Source of the DNA: Notolepis coatsorum
Lineage: Eukaryota; Chordata; Actinopteri; Aulopiformes; Paralepididae
Direction of reading: 5' to 3'
Assembly (NCBI GenBank): GCA_963971535.1
Contig: OZ020592.1
Coordinates: 51,427,125 to 51,491,124 of the forward strand
DNA length: 64,000 nucleotides
The notes beneath the pieces were generated by a model. The model had not been told where the DNA came from and did no database searches. It saw nothing but the letters and a program-made list of their open reading frames with translations. The position numbers and the translations under genes were made by a program. Within the stretch, counting starts at the first letter, position 1, and each line of letters starts with the position of its first letter. Below are positions 48,290-57,445 of the stretch, one piece after another.

Positions 48290-48982
48290 CTATGAATATT
48301 GCTTTTATTATGTACTGTTTGTTTACATTATGATTAGTACAATCGTTGTTTCTATAAATGAGGGAAACCTCAGAAGCTTACGATTTTAAATAAAGGTTGA
48401 AATGAAAAGAAAAAAATTATAATCATAATTTTAGGGAACTTTATACATTTGTTCCACTACATTTCAAAGGAAATATTGTACTTTCTACTCCACTACATTT
48501 ATCTGAACCCATTAGTTACTAGTTACTTTGAAGACAACGTTTTGCATAGAAAACATGGCAAAGATGTATGAAGTTTATATACTTTCACATTTGAAGCCTG
48601 CCAAATTCAAAATGACGTAATCAGAGCAGCTGGACCACATACCACTTTAACATGACCTATATAGTCAGAGGTCAATGGATCGAGGGTTGAATGCTCCCCC
48701 AAGCACTGGAATACACAAACGGCATGCGTCCTTTTACTTAGGATAAGTACATTCAATAGCAAACTTTTACTTAAGTCGAATTTGAATGGAGGACTTTTAC
48801 TTTTACGAGAGTATTCGTTTATCTGGGTATTTCCACTTTTACTTAAGTAAAGGAACTGTGTACTTCTTCCGCCACTGCATGCATATTCCAAGAAGGAAAG
48901 AAGATACAGATGCGATAATAATCATATTCCCTGGAGGATGGGGGGGAAGGCCCTCAAAAAGCCCACTGCCACTGGTTTACAC

Positions 48983-48990
48983 TGACGTCA
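48983..48990. promoter_or_regulatory. CRE-type motif upstream of TMEM238-like gene
   Basis: TGACGTCA, the full palindromic CREB/ATF site, about 110 bases before the start codon of the gene at 49100. The position fits a proximal promoter. There is no clear TATA box. Confidence 0.35.
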
Positions 48991-49099
48991 CAGGAAGGCG
49001 GTTCTGTGCACAGGTGCGCTTCTAGCCAGGTGTAAGGTGAGGAAATGCAGGTCCTGAAAAACAAGTTCAACTCTCACCAGTGTTCATCACTGCAAAGGC

Positions 49100-49657
49100 A
49101 TGGCTCGCAACTGCGTGGGAAAGTGCGTGCCGTTATTTTTCCTCGCTCTTCTCTTTGACGTCTGTGGTTTGGTCGTTCTCTTGGTTGGCATTTTCGCCAA
49201 CCTGAACGTGGACGGGCGCTTCTATGGGGATTTCCTCATCTACACGGGTTCGCTTATTGTTTTCCTCAGTTTGATTTGGTGGATTCTTTGGTACACGGGT
49301 AACGTAAAGGTATATTATAATAATTCCGAGGACTTTGAGAGTGGTGGCGCGGTGGACACGAAGTTTACGCACTGGGTGAGAAAGTTGTCGGAGAGACTGT
49401 CCCAAGGTGGGATGAAGAGTCTGGAGGCGGGCGAGAAGAAGAGCTGCGTGGGGAACGGGAAAGAGATGGTGCCTGTCCACGTACCGTCTCGCATTACCTG
49501 GGGAAATGACCCCATATCTGGTCGCGACAACCGGGGTTATGATGGAAGTAATGACGGAGTGCCCTCCCAAAAAACCGTAGAGGTGGACATCATGATGAAG
49601 AACTCCAAGGTGTTGCTGCAGCAGACTGTGGACGCCAAAGCAGAACGACTCCTATGA
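49100..49657 (+). CDS. tmem238: TMEM238-like two-pass membrane protein
   Basis: A 185-codon single-exon frame beginning [20 protein letters not shown]. Residues about 10-33 and 43-65 are hydrophobic spans joined by a short loop, with the family pattern FDxxGLxxLxVGIF and [12 protein letters not shown]. This is the TMEM238 family of small vertebrate two-pass membrane proteins, whose molecular role is not known. The tail (residues 66-185) is hydrophilic, with charged and Ser/Gly-rich stretches and no domain I recognise; it ends in KAERLL. The ATG at 49100 is chosen because the family's conserved part begins within ten residues of it. The gene starts only about 220 bases after the end of the 10-kb transposon nest. 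A second family member lies 8 kb downstream in the same orientation. Confidence 0.85.
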   Translation: MARNCVGKCVPLFFLALLFDVCGLVVLLVGIFANLNVDGRFYGDFLIYTGSLIVFLSLIWWILWYTGNVKVYYNNSEDFESGGAVDTKFTHWVRKLSERLSQGGMKSLEAGEKKSCVGNGKEMVPVHVPSRITWGNDPISGRDNRGYDGSNDGVPSQKTVEVDIMMKNSKVLLQQTVDAKAERLL

Positions 49658-50106
49658 TGACGAGAGCTGGTGCGTATTTCACCCAGGCATCAGTTATCAT
49701 CACCTGCCCCCAGGCAGTCACCCCAGCATCCGCTTTGTTTTTATGTGTGTTCTATTGTCAGAGCACTCTACACTGTGTTATTGTGCAGATTTTCCCACCC
49801 AGTTTACTAAAGAACATATGCCCTGACATCTCTATATAGGCGACCTGTTGGTGACAATGATTGGTCTGAGAAATTAGGCCTATATGGTAAAAAAAAAAAA
49901 AAAAAAACAATAATGGAAACTCGTCAATATTCAGTATCTTCCCCCAGCCTTCACCTAAGCAATTTCTAAATGTTACTGTGTTGTTTTTACTGTCGCTTTA
50001 AATCCCTAATCCACGTTTTTTTTAACATATCAATGTGGGGTATACTATATTCACATATGTTCTTTAAGAATTGTATCTGTTGCGGAAAATAAGCGTTTCC
50101 CATTGT
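49658..50106. other. 3' flank of the TMEM238-like gene
   Basis: Presumed 3' UTR and intergenic sequence. A poly-A run lies at 49889-49907. I see no AATAAA signal in the first 400 bases. Confidence 0.4.
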
Positions 50107-52073
50107 GAATGAATGAATGCAAACTTTATTTAACAGATTGCAGAATGGGTACAATACAGTACGGCTCAATACATACAATTGTTAAGGGGATGCATGAATG
50201 AATGAATGAAATGAATGAAAACTTTATTTAACAGATTGCAGAATGGGTACAATACAGTACGGCTCAATACATACAATTGTTAAGGGGATGCAGACCTGAG
50301 AAAGACGTTTGTCTTGTTTCCATCAGGGTCCCCCATTTTCAATTCATATAGACATATATGACATACATGACATACAGATAGTCAGTACTGCTACATCTAT
50401 ACATTTATGACATACCAGATTTGCAAATACAGTACTTTTTGTGATACAGAAGGAGTCAAGAAAAGGGAGTATATACATTTGACGTAGAAACTGTACATTG
50501 GAGGAGGTTGGGTGGGGGGGGTTGGGTACATTGGGATATTGACAACCATACTGGGTAATTTACATTGGAGGTGGTTGGGGGGGGGGGGGCGGGGGGCACA
50601 TTGTATAAACAAGTAACACTGTACATTGAGGGGGGGGGGAGGAGACACTGTACAAACAAACACAATTGTACATTGAACTATTGACAAAACCATACTAGGT
50701 AAATGACTGTACATTGGAGGGGGTTGGGTTAGGATATTTACAGGGGCCAGTGTTGAATTGCAGTCTCCCGTAGGTGTCCCTTGAGAGAGGTTTTGAAAGT
50801 GGGTAGTGATCCACATTCCTTTACAGCTTTGGGTAGGGCGTTCCACATTGATGTGGCATAATTGCGAAACGTGTTTAGTCCCTTATTTGAGCCGAATCTG
50901 GGTTTAACATGATTTGTGGAGCTCCCTCTGGTGTTGTGATCGTGGTATTCACTGACCTTTGGGAAGTATTTTGACATGTACATGGGTACCTTGGTCGTGT
51001 AGTGTATCTTGTAGACCAGGCCCATTGCAAGTTGTTGTACTCTGTCGTCTACTCTAAGCCATCCTAGGTTGTCAAAGTGGGCAGGGGTGAGGTGGGTTCT
51101 AGGAGTAAGGTCAAGCAGTAGTCTGACCAGTTTGTTTTGAGATGTTTGTAATTTTGTTTTTAGCGCCTTTGAGGTGCTTTGGTACCATGAGGTGCAAGCA
51201 TAGTCGTAGTACCCCTGAATGAGTGCTCCTGCCAGAGTCTTCAGGGTGTTCTTGTTTACCAGAGAGGAGATCCGGTACAAGAATCGAGTTCGTTGGTTGA
51301 CTTTTTTTATTACATTGGATGCCATTTTGTCACAGGAGAGATTAGCCTCTAGGATGGAACCCAGGTAGGTAATTTCATCTTTCCTTGTGACAATATTGTC
51401 ACCCACTGTAACTGAGAAGCCGTCGGTCTTGCTGAGTTTGTTATTTGAACCGAAGAGAATGGACTCTGTTTTGCCCATGTGTAATGATAGTTTGTTATCA
51501 GCGAGCCATATGCAGATTCTGCCTAGTTCCGAGCTGAGGGTTTTTTCAACCTGTAACTTGTTCTTGTCAGAGACCAGCAGGGCTGAGTCGTCCGCAAACA
51601 GGAACAAGTTGCAGTCACAAGCTGACGACATGTCATTTGCATAAATTAGGAACAGTAGCGGTCCTAGTATGCTTCCTTGTGGAACACCACAGCTCACTGT
51701 GAGGGGGGGGGATAGAGTACCGTTTACCTCCACCATCTGTTCCCTCCCCTCAAGGTAGGATTGCATCCAGCTCACTGATAGACTATCAAAACCAATTGCT
51801 TTTAGCTTGTCAATCAGAATGGAGTGATTGACCGTGTCAAAGGCCTTTTGTAGGTCCAGCATGACCATGCCGCAGTATTTGCCTGCGTCCACCTCTTGTT
51901 TGATGTGGTCATTCAAATAGAGAAGGCATGTGTCAGTGGAGTGGGATGTTCTGAAGCCAGATTGGAATTCGTAGATTAGATTTTTTTCCGCTAGGTACTT
52001 TTCGACCTGTTCGTAGACTATTTTTTCCATGACTTTCGAGATGGAGGTGAGAATAGAAACAGGGCGGTAGTTG
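50107..52073 (-). mobile_element. CR1/L2-superclade LINE, 5'-truncated, copy A
   Basis: Minus-strand LINE with a complete 3' UTR, including poly-G runs on + (50515-50520, 50578-50589, 50631-50638), and an (ATTC)n-type tail. The terminal 85 bases occur twice in tandem (50107-50193 and from 50194). It carries the RT frame described separately. Its 5' end is abruptly joined at 52073 to a second 3' UTR piece of the same family. Confidence 0.9.
50738..52072 (-). pseudogene. LINE reverse transcriptase, C-terminal two-thirds (copy A)
   Basis: The open frame begins on the minus strand with NYRPVSILTSISKV and continues without a stop for about 445 codons. RT blocks: [43 protein letters not shown], catalytic FADD (residues about 168-171 from the Met), LHMGKTESILFGS and YLGSILE, then the thumb and a C-terminal domain. 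The N-terminal endonuclease and RT finger parts are missing through truncation, so no active enzyme can be made. Nearly identical to 62197-63474. The Pro-Gln-Gly and FADD signature is that of the CR1/L2/Daphne/Jockey superclade. Confidence 0.92.
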
Positions 52074-52140
52074 CAGACCTGAGAAAGACGTTTGTCTTGT
52101 TTACATCAGGGTCCCCCATTTTCAATTCATATTGACATTT
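52072..52140 (-). mobile_element. Second LINE 3' UTR fragment
   Basis: TGCAGACCTGAGAAAGACGT through GGGTCCCCCATTTTCAATTC repeats the 3' UTR found at 50285-50345, in the same orientation and directly upstream of copy A. A head-to-tail arrangement or a nested insertion would explain it. The next 300 bases hold (GGTGGGT)n-like repeats and two copies of GGGAGAGAAATATACATACG (52287, 52349). Confidence 0.8.
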
Positions 52141-52610
52141 ATGACATACTGTCCATACACAACATACATGACATTTATGGCATAGGGACATACAGGTATT
52201 TAGTACTGATACATTTGTGACATAAACGTACTGTTACCCATAGATCCTGACAGAGTATTATACATATGATGGGGAGGGGGTGGGTGGGAGAGAAATATAC
52301 ATACGGCGGGGTGGAGACTGTACATTTGGAGGGGGTGGGTGGGTGGGTGGGAGAGAAATATACATACGGCGGGGAGAGAATATATACATGCGGTGGGGAT
52401 TTTACATGCATAGGTTTGTTTTACTTCAGAAACGTTGCCAACGTAAACAAACCCGTTAGTTTCAAAATACAGCAATACAATTACAAACTCATATTGGGCT
52501 ACTGGTTGTCTAGTGTTAGTCCTTGTATTGAGACCTCAATCAATCAACTAGAGAATCAAATCATGTCTCCATTCTGATGATCAGGTTGTTGATGGTGGGG
52601 CTACCCATTT

Positions 52611-53079
52611 TTCTTTTATTCTTTTTTTAATTTTTCCCCCCTGCTTCTTTTTCCGATTTTTCTCCCATCCCACTGTTAGTCGTTATGCCAATTCCCAACC
52701 CCCTTCCTGGTTGTTGCGCACTTTCCCCTACTGTTGGTCCGAGAGGCCGGAGACTGTCACATGCTTTCCTCCGACGCATGTGCAGCCAGCCGGCAGCCAG
52801 CCTGGCCGCGCAGATTCTCACCGGGAGAGTGTAACGTGTGGGAGGCCGCACTACCTCTCACCAGATCCTAACTTCGCTGAGCAGGCGCCCCGACCGAACT
52901 GTAGGGGTCGCTGTCCACAACGCCCAGGACCCACCCACGGCTCCCCTCCCCCTAACTCAGCCAAACGAGTTAGTATAGTGATCAGCCCGAGCCAAGGCAA
53001 TGCTGACTCTCCGGGAGTCGAGACCGCAGCCTCTTTCATTGGTGACAAGCACAATCTCCGCTACGCCACCTGACCGCCC
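52611..53079 (-). mobile_element. tRNA-derived SINE, full length, copy 3
   Basis: Minus orientation with the head at 53079 (GGCGGTCAGGTGGCGTAGCG). Flanked by the 14-bp duplication GGGGCTACCCATTT (52597-52610, 53080-53093). Same family as 33734, 47817 and 55991. Confidence 0.93.
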
Positions 53080-53093
53080 GGGGCTACCCATTT

Positions 53094-54240
53094 GTTTACG
53101 TTTGGATGACTGATTGGGCCTTTAAGTGTAATGATTTCTTTACTGTAGTGTAAATGTTTTGTCTTCCTGCTGTTCCTGTGTTGTTGGTACGAAAGCACTC
53201 CCTATGCTCTTACCCAGATATTAATTTTTAAACATGTCACATGGTCTCACAGATCAGATGAAATGGGCTACAGCTACATTAAACACTGATTAAAGCCAAG
53301 CCTGTGGACCCAGAAGAGGTGCCTCGAGACCTGATTGTTCACTTGCTCACGAATATCTGTAATAATAATGATTGATTATTTTTTTTTGGGCTGCTGTGAA
53401 AAGATCTTCAGTGGCCCTTGGCTGCTTTTAATTAATGAGCCTGGCCAGTTCTATTCACCACCACCTACACAGTTCTGCATTCTTTTAGATGTCAGTTTAA
53501 AGAATTGCTTGGAACTGGGTGGCAAGCCAGACCCCCTTTAGGCTGAAAGGCTCGATTGCATTTTAAGAGAACTCGGCAGTACTTATTGATTCCATGGAAT
53601 AGAGTGCAGTAGTCCACAGGTCACCTTACCCAGCAACAAGGCCAAGCCCAAGCCTATACTTTGGACTTTTATCTTCCACTCATTCCAGGTACCCAATTGA
53701 ACCCGATTTGCTGTTATCTATTTGCTGTTATCTATGGTAGCTAATGCTCCTAAAATATGTAACTATTTTAAATGGTCAAATGAGCAAACACTACAGTTGG
53801 TAGCCTAGGCATACATTACGGTAAAAAGGCTCAAAGGTGATATGGTTCCTGACAAAGGGTCATATTTACTGGCAGCCCTGCTCTGAGAACGCAATATGTT
53901 AACTGTTTTATCACCGGGCATTCCTCCAGAGAATACACGTCTCCACCTAAGGACAACATTGCTATTGTACTGCACCTGTTACCACCTGTTACGCTGCGGT
54001 CTGACCACTTATAGGTCAAGACATTGATTTGGTTCTTGAATAAATATTGGCACAGTGAACACAATGCAGATGTGTTTTGCAAACAACATTTTCTCAGTGT
54101 GCTGGGAAACTGATTCCTAATGGTTGGGTAACAGATGGATTAAAGGTTAAGTAATATTTGCAGGTATTACTTGACTTATTTAGTCATTGTTCAGCCAACT
54201 GTGTTCATTGAGGATTGGCCGATTTCCAAAAGTATAAATG
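53094..54240. other. Gene-free stretch
   Basis: No gene recognised. A TAAT-rich, complex section at 53350-53600 could be conserved non-coding DNA. Confidence 0.35.
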
Positions 54241-54243
54241 GAT

Positions 54244-54837
54244 GATGTGAATGAATGAATAGTTTATTGAATGAATCGTTTATTTCCGGTCTTTGTTTAC
54301 AACAAATCAAAAACACACTTGTTTTTTCGGACACAAAATCCAAACACAATGACCGAAAAAAGGAATAGGCTGAAGCACATGCTTATTTTTGCCTATCCTT
54401 TACAATTCTTAAAAACTAAATATATTTGAATATAAAAAATAAAACTTAAAATATGCTGCAAGATATATTTTTTGAAAAAACAAATGTTTGATGTTTTACT
54501 CAACTGTACTCCTGAATTATTATTATTATTTTTTAAATCTCCCCTGAGAAGTACACAACATCAACCCGTCACTAAGGCTATTCCATAGTTTACATTAGTT
54601 CTTACTTTTTTACATGTTTTAAGAATACATAACCCTATTATACTTTCCTTCTCTTAGTTTAGAGACATTGAATACAAACTGGTAGGCTTTTACTCTTAGC
54701 ACGAAAAATGATTTCCAAGGTTTTTATACATCATATCTACACATTTTAATGTACAGGACTTTATGAATAATGGATTTGTCGATTCAAGGTAACTAGCTGT
54801 AACGACGTAGACCAATAATGATTGTGGACTCCTTGTG
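54244..54837 (-). mobile_element. LINE 3' end (GAATAAACGATTCATTC type)
   Basis: Reverse-strand LINE tail: on the minus strand GGCTTCAGCC-like text (GCTTCAGCCTATTCC), TTTTTTCGGTC and AATAAACGATTCATTCAATA, ending in an (ATTC)n repeat at 54244-54290. This is typical of fish Rex1/CR1-type elements. No readable RT. Confidence 0.6.
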
Positions 54838-54870
54838 ATAAGATAAGATATTCCTTTTATTGATCCCCTT
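54838..54870 (-). repeat. LINE 3' tail, reverse, with (TAAGA)n
   Basis: GATAAGATAAGATATTCCTT and TTTATTGATCCCCTTG are the reverse complement of the tail at 20615-20680. It abuts the partial TMEM238L copy. Confidence 0.7.
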
Positions 54871-55083
54871 GCCACTGGGATTTCTTCATCTTCTCCGGGC
54901 CTATTGTTATTTTCATCAGCTTGTTCTTCTGGATCTTGTGGTATCTGGGGAACATTGAGGGGCAGGTATCTGTGCTGGAGTAGTTTCCCCCTAAATGAAA
55001 CTCATGTGACTGGATGTCTGGTTTTCTTACTGGAACATTATTTACAGCACAATGCAATTTGTGGGGTCTTCTCTCCCTGAACA
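54871..55083 (+). pseudogene. Partial TMEM238L copy (second membrane span and 3' UTR)
   Basis: It matches 57321-57536 with few differences: the codons for the second membrane span (FFIFSGPIVIF, FWILWYLGNIE), the end of the gene and about 110 bases of 3' UTR up to TCTCTCCCTGAA. The N-terminal half and first span are absent. The frame stays open and ends at a TAG, earlier than in the full gene. The left edge lies in a LINE tail that shares the string TCCCCT with the missing gene sequence. It is most likely a partial tandem duplicate. A poly(A) signal AATAAA at 55768 lies 0.7 kb downstream. Confidence 0.82.
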
Positions 55084-55976
55084 GTTACTGTTTTGAATAA
55101 GTAATAAGTAGCAAAGCACGGACAACACGACACTGAAAGTGAAGATACACGTCAACATTTAGGTCTGTTGATGTAAATAAATCGATTGCGTTATCGTATG
55201 ATCGTTCACTGTTCTTCACAGGCGGTGATTTGGTCTTCTTTAAACCCACAGAATTCCAGACATCTAGCTTGCTCCATCTCTAGACGGGTGTCGATTTGGT
55301 TGACTGGTGCCAGCCACCACAAAGGGAGATGGATTATGCAAAATGACACAGCACACAAATCTTGCTGGCTTTTCAGCTCAATTCACGGATATTCACCCCT
55401 CAGTGGCACTGTATGTAATACTCCAGGTTAAATCAACAATTGAATTACTCCAGGTTAAATGGGCAATTAATTTCCTTGTTTCTCACTCATACCTCCTCCT
55501 CTTTGCAGGTGTGGCGCAGCTCACGGGTTTGAAGGATCTCCTTGCTGCTTCCTTGTTCCCCAACAGACTGAAAACGTTTAGCCTATGGACTAAAGACACC
55601 TTTTAATAGAAGACAATTTCTCATTCAGGGAAAGGCCCTTTATTCGTGGTAACCAAAAGGGCTGTGCACAAGAGGATGAAAAGGTCTTAAATGAATGTGT
55701 GTGTATATAGCAAATTTATATTTTTTACCACCTGGATTTTAAAGGGATTTGATCTAAATTTTCTTTGAATAAAGTTTTCATAGAAAAGGACTCTGTTATG
55801 TCTTGTGTGTGTTGCTATAGGCTGATTTAACATCTGGACTATATTCTGGAGGGTGTATCAGCGGATGTTGCTCTGGTTGACTGACGGATTACGGCATTGC
55901 AATGCCCACAACGGTGAGCTGGTTGAGGGACGGGTCTCTTTTCTTTGTCCGTCTCCCATCTGTGGTGCTGCTCAAG
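55084..55976. other. Gene-free stretch
   Basis: No gene supported. An AATAAA signal at about 55768 followed by a T/G-rich stretch looks like a real transcript end on +, perhaps of an older, longer version of the duplicated gene. Confidence 0.35.
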
Positions 55977-55990
55977 AACTCTAGTTAAGG

Positions 55991-56456
55991 AGGGCGGCTA
56001 CGTGGTGCAGTGGGCAAGGCGCTCACCACAAATACTGGAGACGCTGGGTTCGCCTGTTCGAGCCCAGCGCTCCACATTGCTTTCAGTTTAGCTGGTCGTC
56101 CGTACTAATACACATTGGCAGTATTAGGGGGTGGGAAACTGATCGGGCGTTGTGGACAGCTACTCCTACAGGTCGGTTGGTGCGCCTGCGCAGTAGAATC
56201 AGGAAGCGATGGGGGCGGTGCCCCTCCAAAGCGCAGACCCCTGACGCTGAAAGATCGTGCCGCGCAGGTAGAAAGATGCGACTGCTGTTACCTCGAGTAT
56301 CGGAGGGGACTCGTGCTATGTATGACTTAGTCCACATTGCAGCCGGCTTGTGGGAGGCAAGAAACAGCGTTCGAGACAGGGGAGGGTTGAATTGGATGAT
56401 ACGAAATTGGGATGGGAGAAAAATAGAAAATGGGAGAAAAAGTGAATAAAAAAAAT
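55991..56456 (+). mobile_element. tRNA-derived SINE, full length, copy 4
   Basis: Head GGGCGGCTACGTGGTGCAGT just after the duplication, B box TGTTCGAGCCC, A-rich tail GAGAAAAAGTGAATAAAAAA. Flanked by the 14-bp duplication AACTCTAGTTAAGG (55977-55990, 56457-56470). Confidence 0.94.
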
Positions 56457-56470
56457 AACTCTAGTTAAGG

Positions 56471-57211
56471 GACAATTGAAGCCGTTTCACACACCACTGG
56501 TGTCCACACCTTGGTATTTTATAGATATTCATCAATTATTTTTAATTAATTAAGTTTATATCAGATTTTGATTAAGTAGGCCTATGTCTATCGGACCAGA
56601 CCCATTGACTATAGATGACTGTTCTATCAGAATATAAGCCATATACTCTTTCATGTATGCATGAGCCAACATTATCCAAGGTGTTTTTGAACCATTATGT
56701 GTGTTTTATCTCGGGGCTATGCAAAGATGCTTAGGCCAAATGATTAGAGTAATATTTCAAGCTTTTGAATCCACCTGTGGGCCCGAGATAAGGCCTGGAT
56801 GGATCTCTGGGTGCAGGAATGTAATATGTTTTATGTAATGAAGATGTGTCAAAAAACACAATCCCAAGATAGCGGGCGGGGGCATTGCATCTGTTGTCAT
56901 CATTAGGGAAATGAAACGTGTTTTTCCCCTTCTGCTAATGGATTGGGAAATATGCGAGATGCGACAGATAAATCTCTATAGAGAGGAATGTGACCTGGCA
57001 CCTTAAAACCTGACTTCCTCACCAGCTTCACCTCGGCCTGACAGACAGCACTGAACATGGGAAGGTGAAGATGTGAGGTGATTCTACTCTCCTGATTTTG
57101 ACTGTAAACATTTTACACACTGGACATACGCTTTCCGTGAAAGCAGCGAAGAAGAATTGGAGAAAGGAAAAACCCCAACTGTTGATAGGCCTTCGACTGC
57201 TTCTCTCCGTG
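56471..57211. other. 5' flank of the TMEM238L-like gene
   Basis: No repeat recognised. The last 200 bases would hold the promoter and 5' UTR. An upstream in-frame Met (57098) precedes a non-family leader and is judged to be 5' UTR. Confidence 0.4.
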
Positions 57212-57445
57212 ATGGATTGCATGTCTCACGTGGGCCGCTGCCCACACCTTTTCTTCATTGCCGTCTTCTTGGATATAGCGGGCCTCATCCTGTTCTTCGT
57301 TGGCATCTTTGCTCCCCTCAGCATCTGGGATGTCTTCATCTTCTCCGGGCCTATTGTTCTTTTCGGCAGCTTATTCTTCTGGATCTTGTGGTATCTGGGA
57401 AACATTGAGGTGGAGGTACCTGTGCTGGAGTATGTTTCTCCCTAA
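57212..57445 (+). CDS. tmem238l: TMEM238L-like small two-pass membrane protein
   Basis: 77 codons, single exon, starting MDCMSHVGRCPHLFFIAVFL. Two hydrophobic spans lie at residues about 10-33 and 37-62, with the family pattern FLDIAGLILFFVGIFAPL and SLFFWILWYLGNIEV. There is almost no C-terminal tail (ends EYVSP), which separates it from the longer TMEM238-like protein at 49100-49657. The upstream in-frame codons (from 57098) do not fit the family, so the Met at 57212 is preferred. An alternative Met three residues later is possible. The two genes share orientation and probably arose by tandem duplication; the partial copy at 54871 shows that this kind of event has happened again. Function is unknown. 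Confidence 0.85.
   Translation: MDCMSHVGRCPHLFFIAVFLDIAGLILFFVGIFAPLSIWDVFIFSGPIVLFGSLFFWILWYLGNIEVEVPVLEYVSP

Larger units (their letters stand above)
38905..48420 (+). mobile_element. Jockey/CR1-superclade LINE, split into several pieces
   Basis: RT sequence on + lies in pieces: 38925-39216 (RVIPLPKGGD, NYRPISRLP), 39437-39770 (SGF, DLSKVFDTVDH, ITKGVPQGSVLGPVLF), 40319-about 40755 (YADD palm region, LANLKLVLNASKTKCMLFS), about 42960-43346 (STLKPQDSAYHSALR, DTHHCVLYDRVGWPSLAERR) and 47712 to about 48420 (3' UTR with TTTAAATAAAGGTTGAAATG tail). Joined logically they are one element; each break coincides with another transposon. The clade is not settled. Frameshifts and stops show it is dead. 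Confidence 0.8.
38811..48877. mobile_element. hAT-type MITE (CAGTGGTGGAAAG family) swollen to 10 kb by nested insertions
   Basis: The left part (38811-about 38900) begins CAATGGTGGAAAGTAACTAA. The right part (about 48425-48877) ends CTTCCGCCACTG. Both sides carry the exact 8-bp duplication CATGCATA (38803-38810 and 48878-48885). These ends belong to a MITE known across fishes for its ACTCAAGTACTGTACTTAA inner sequence. Everything from about 38900 to 48425 is later insertions: a + strand LINE and the elements inside it. Confidence 0.9.
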
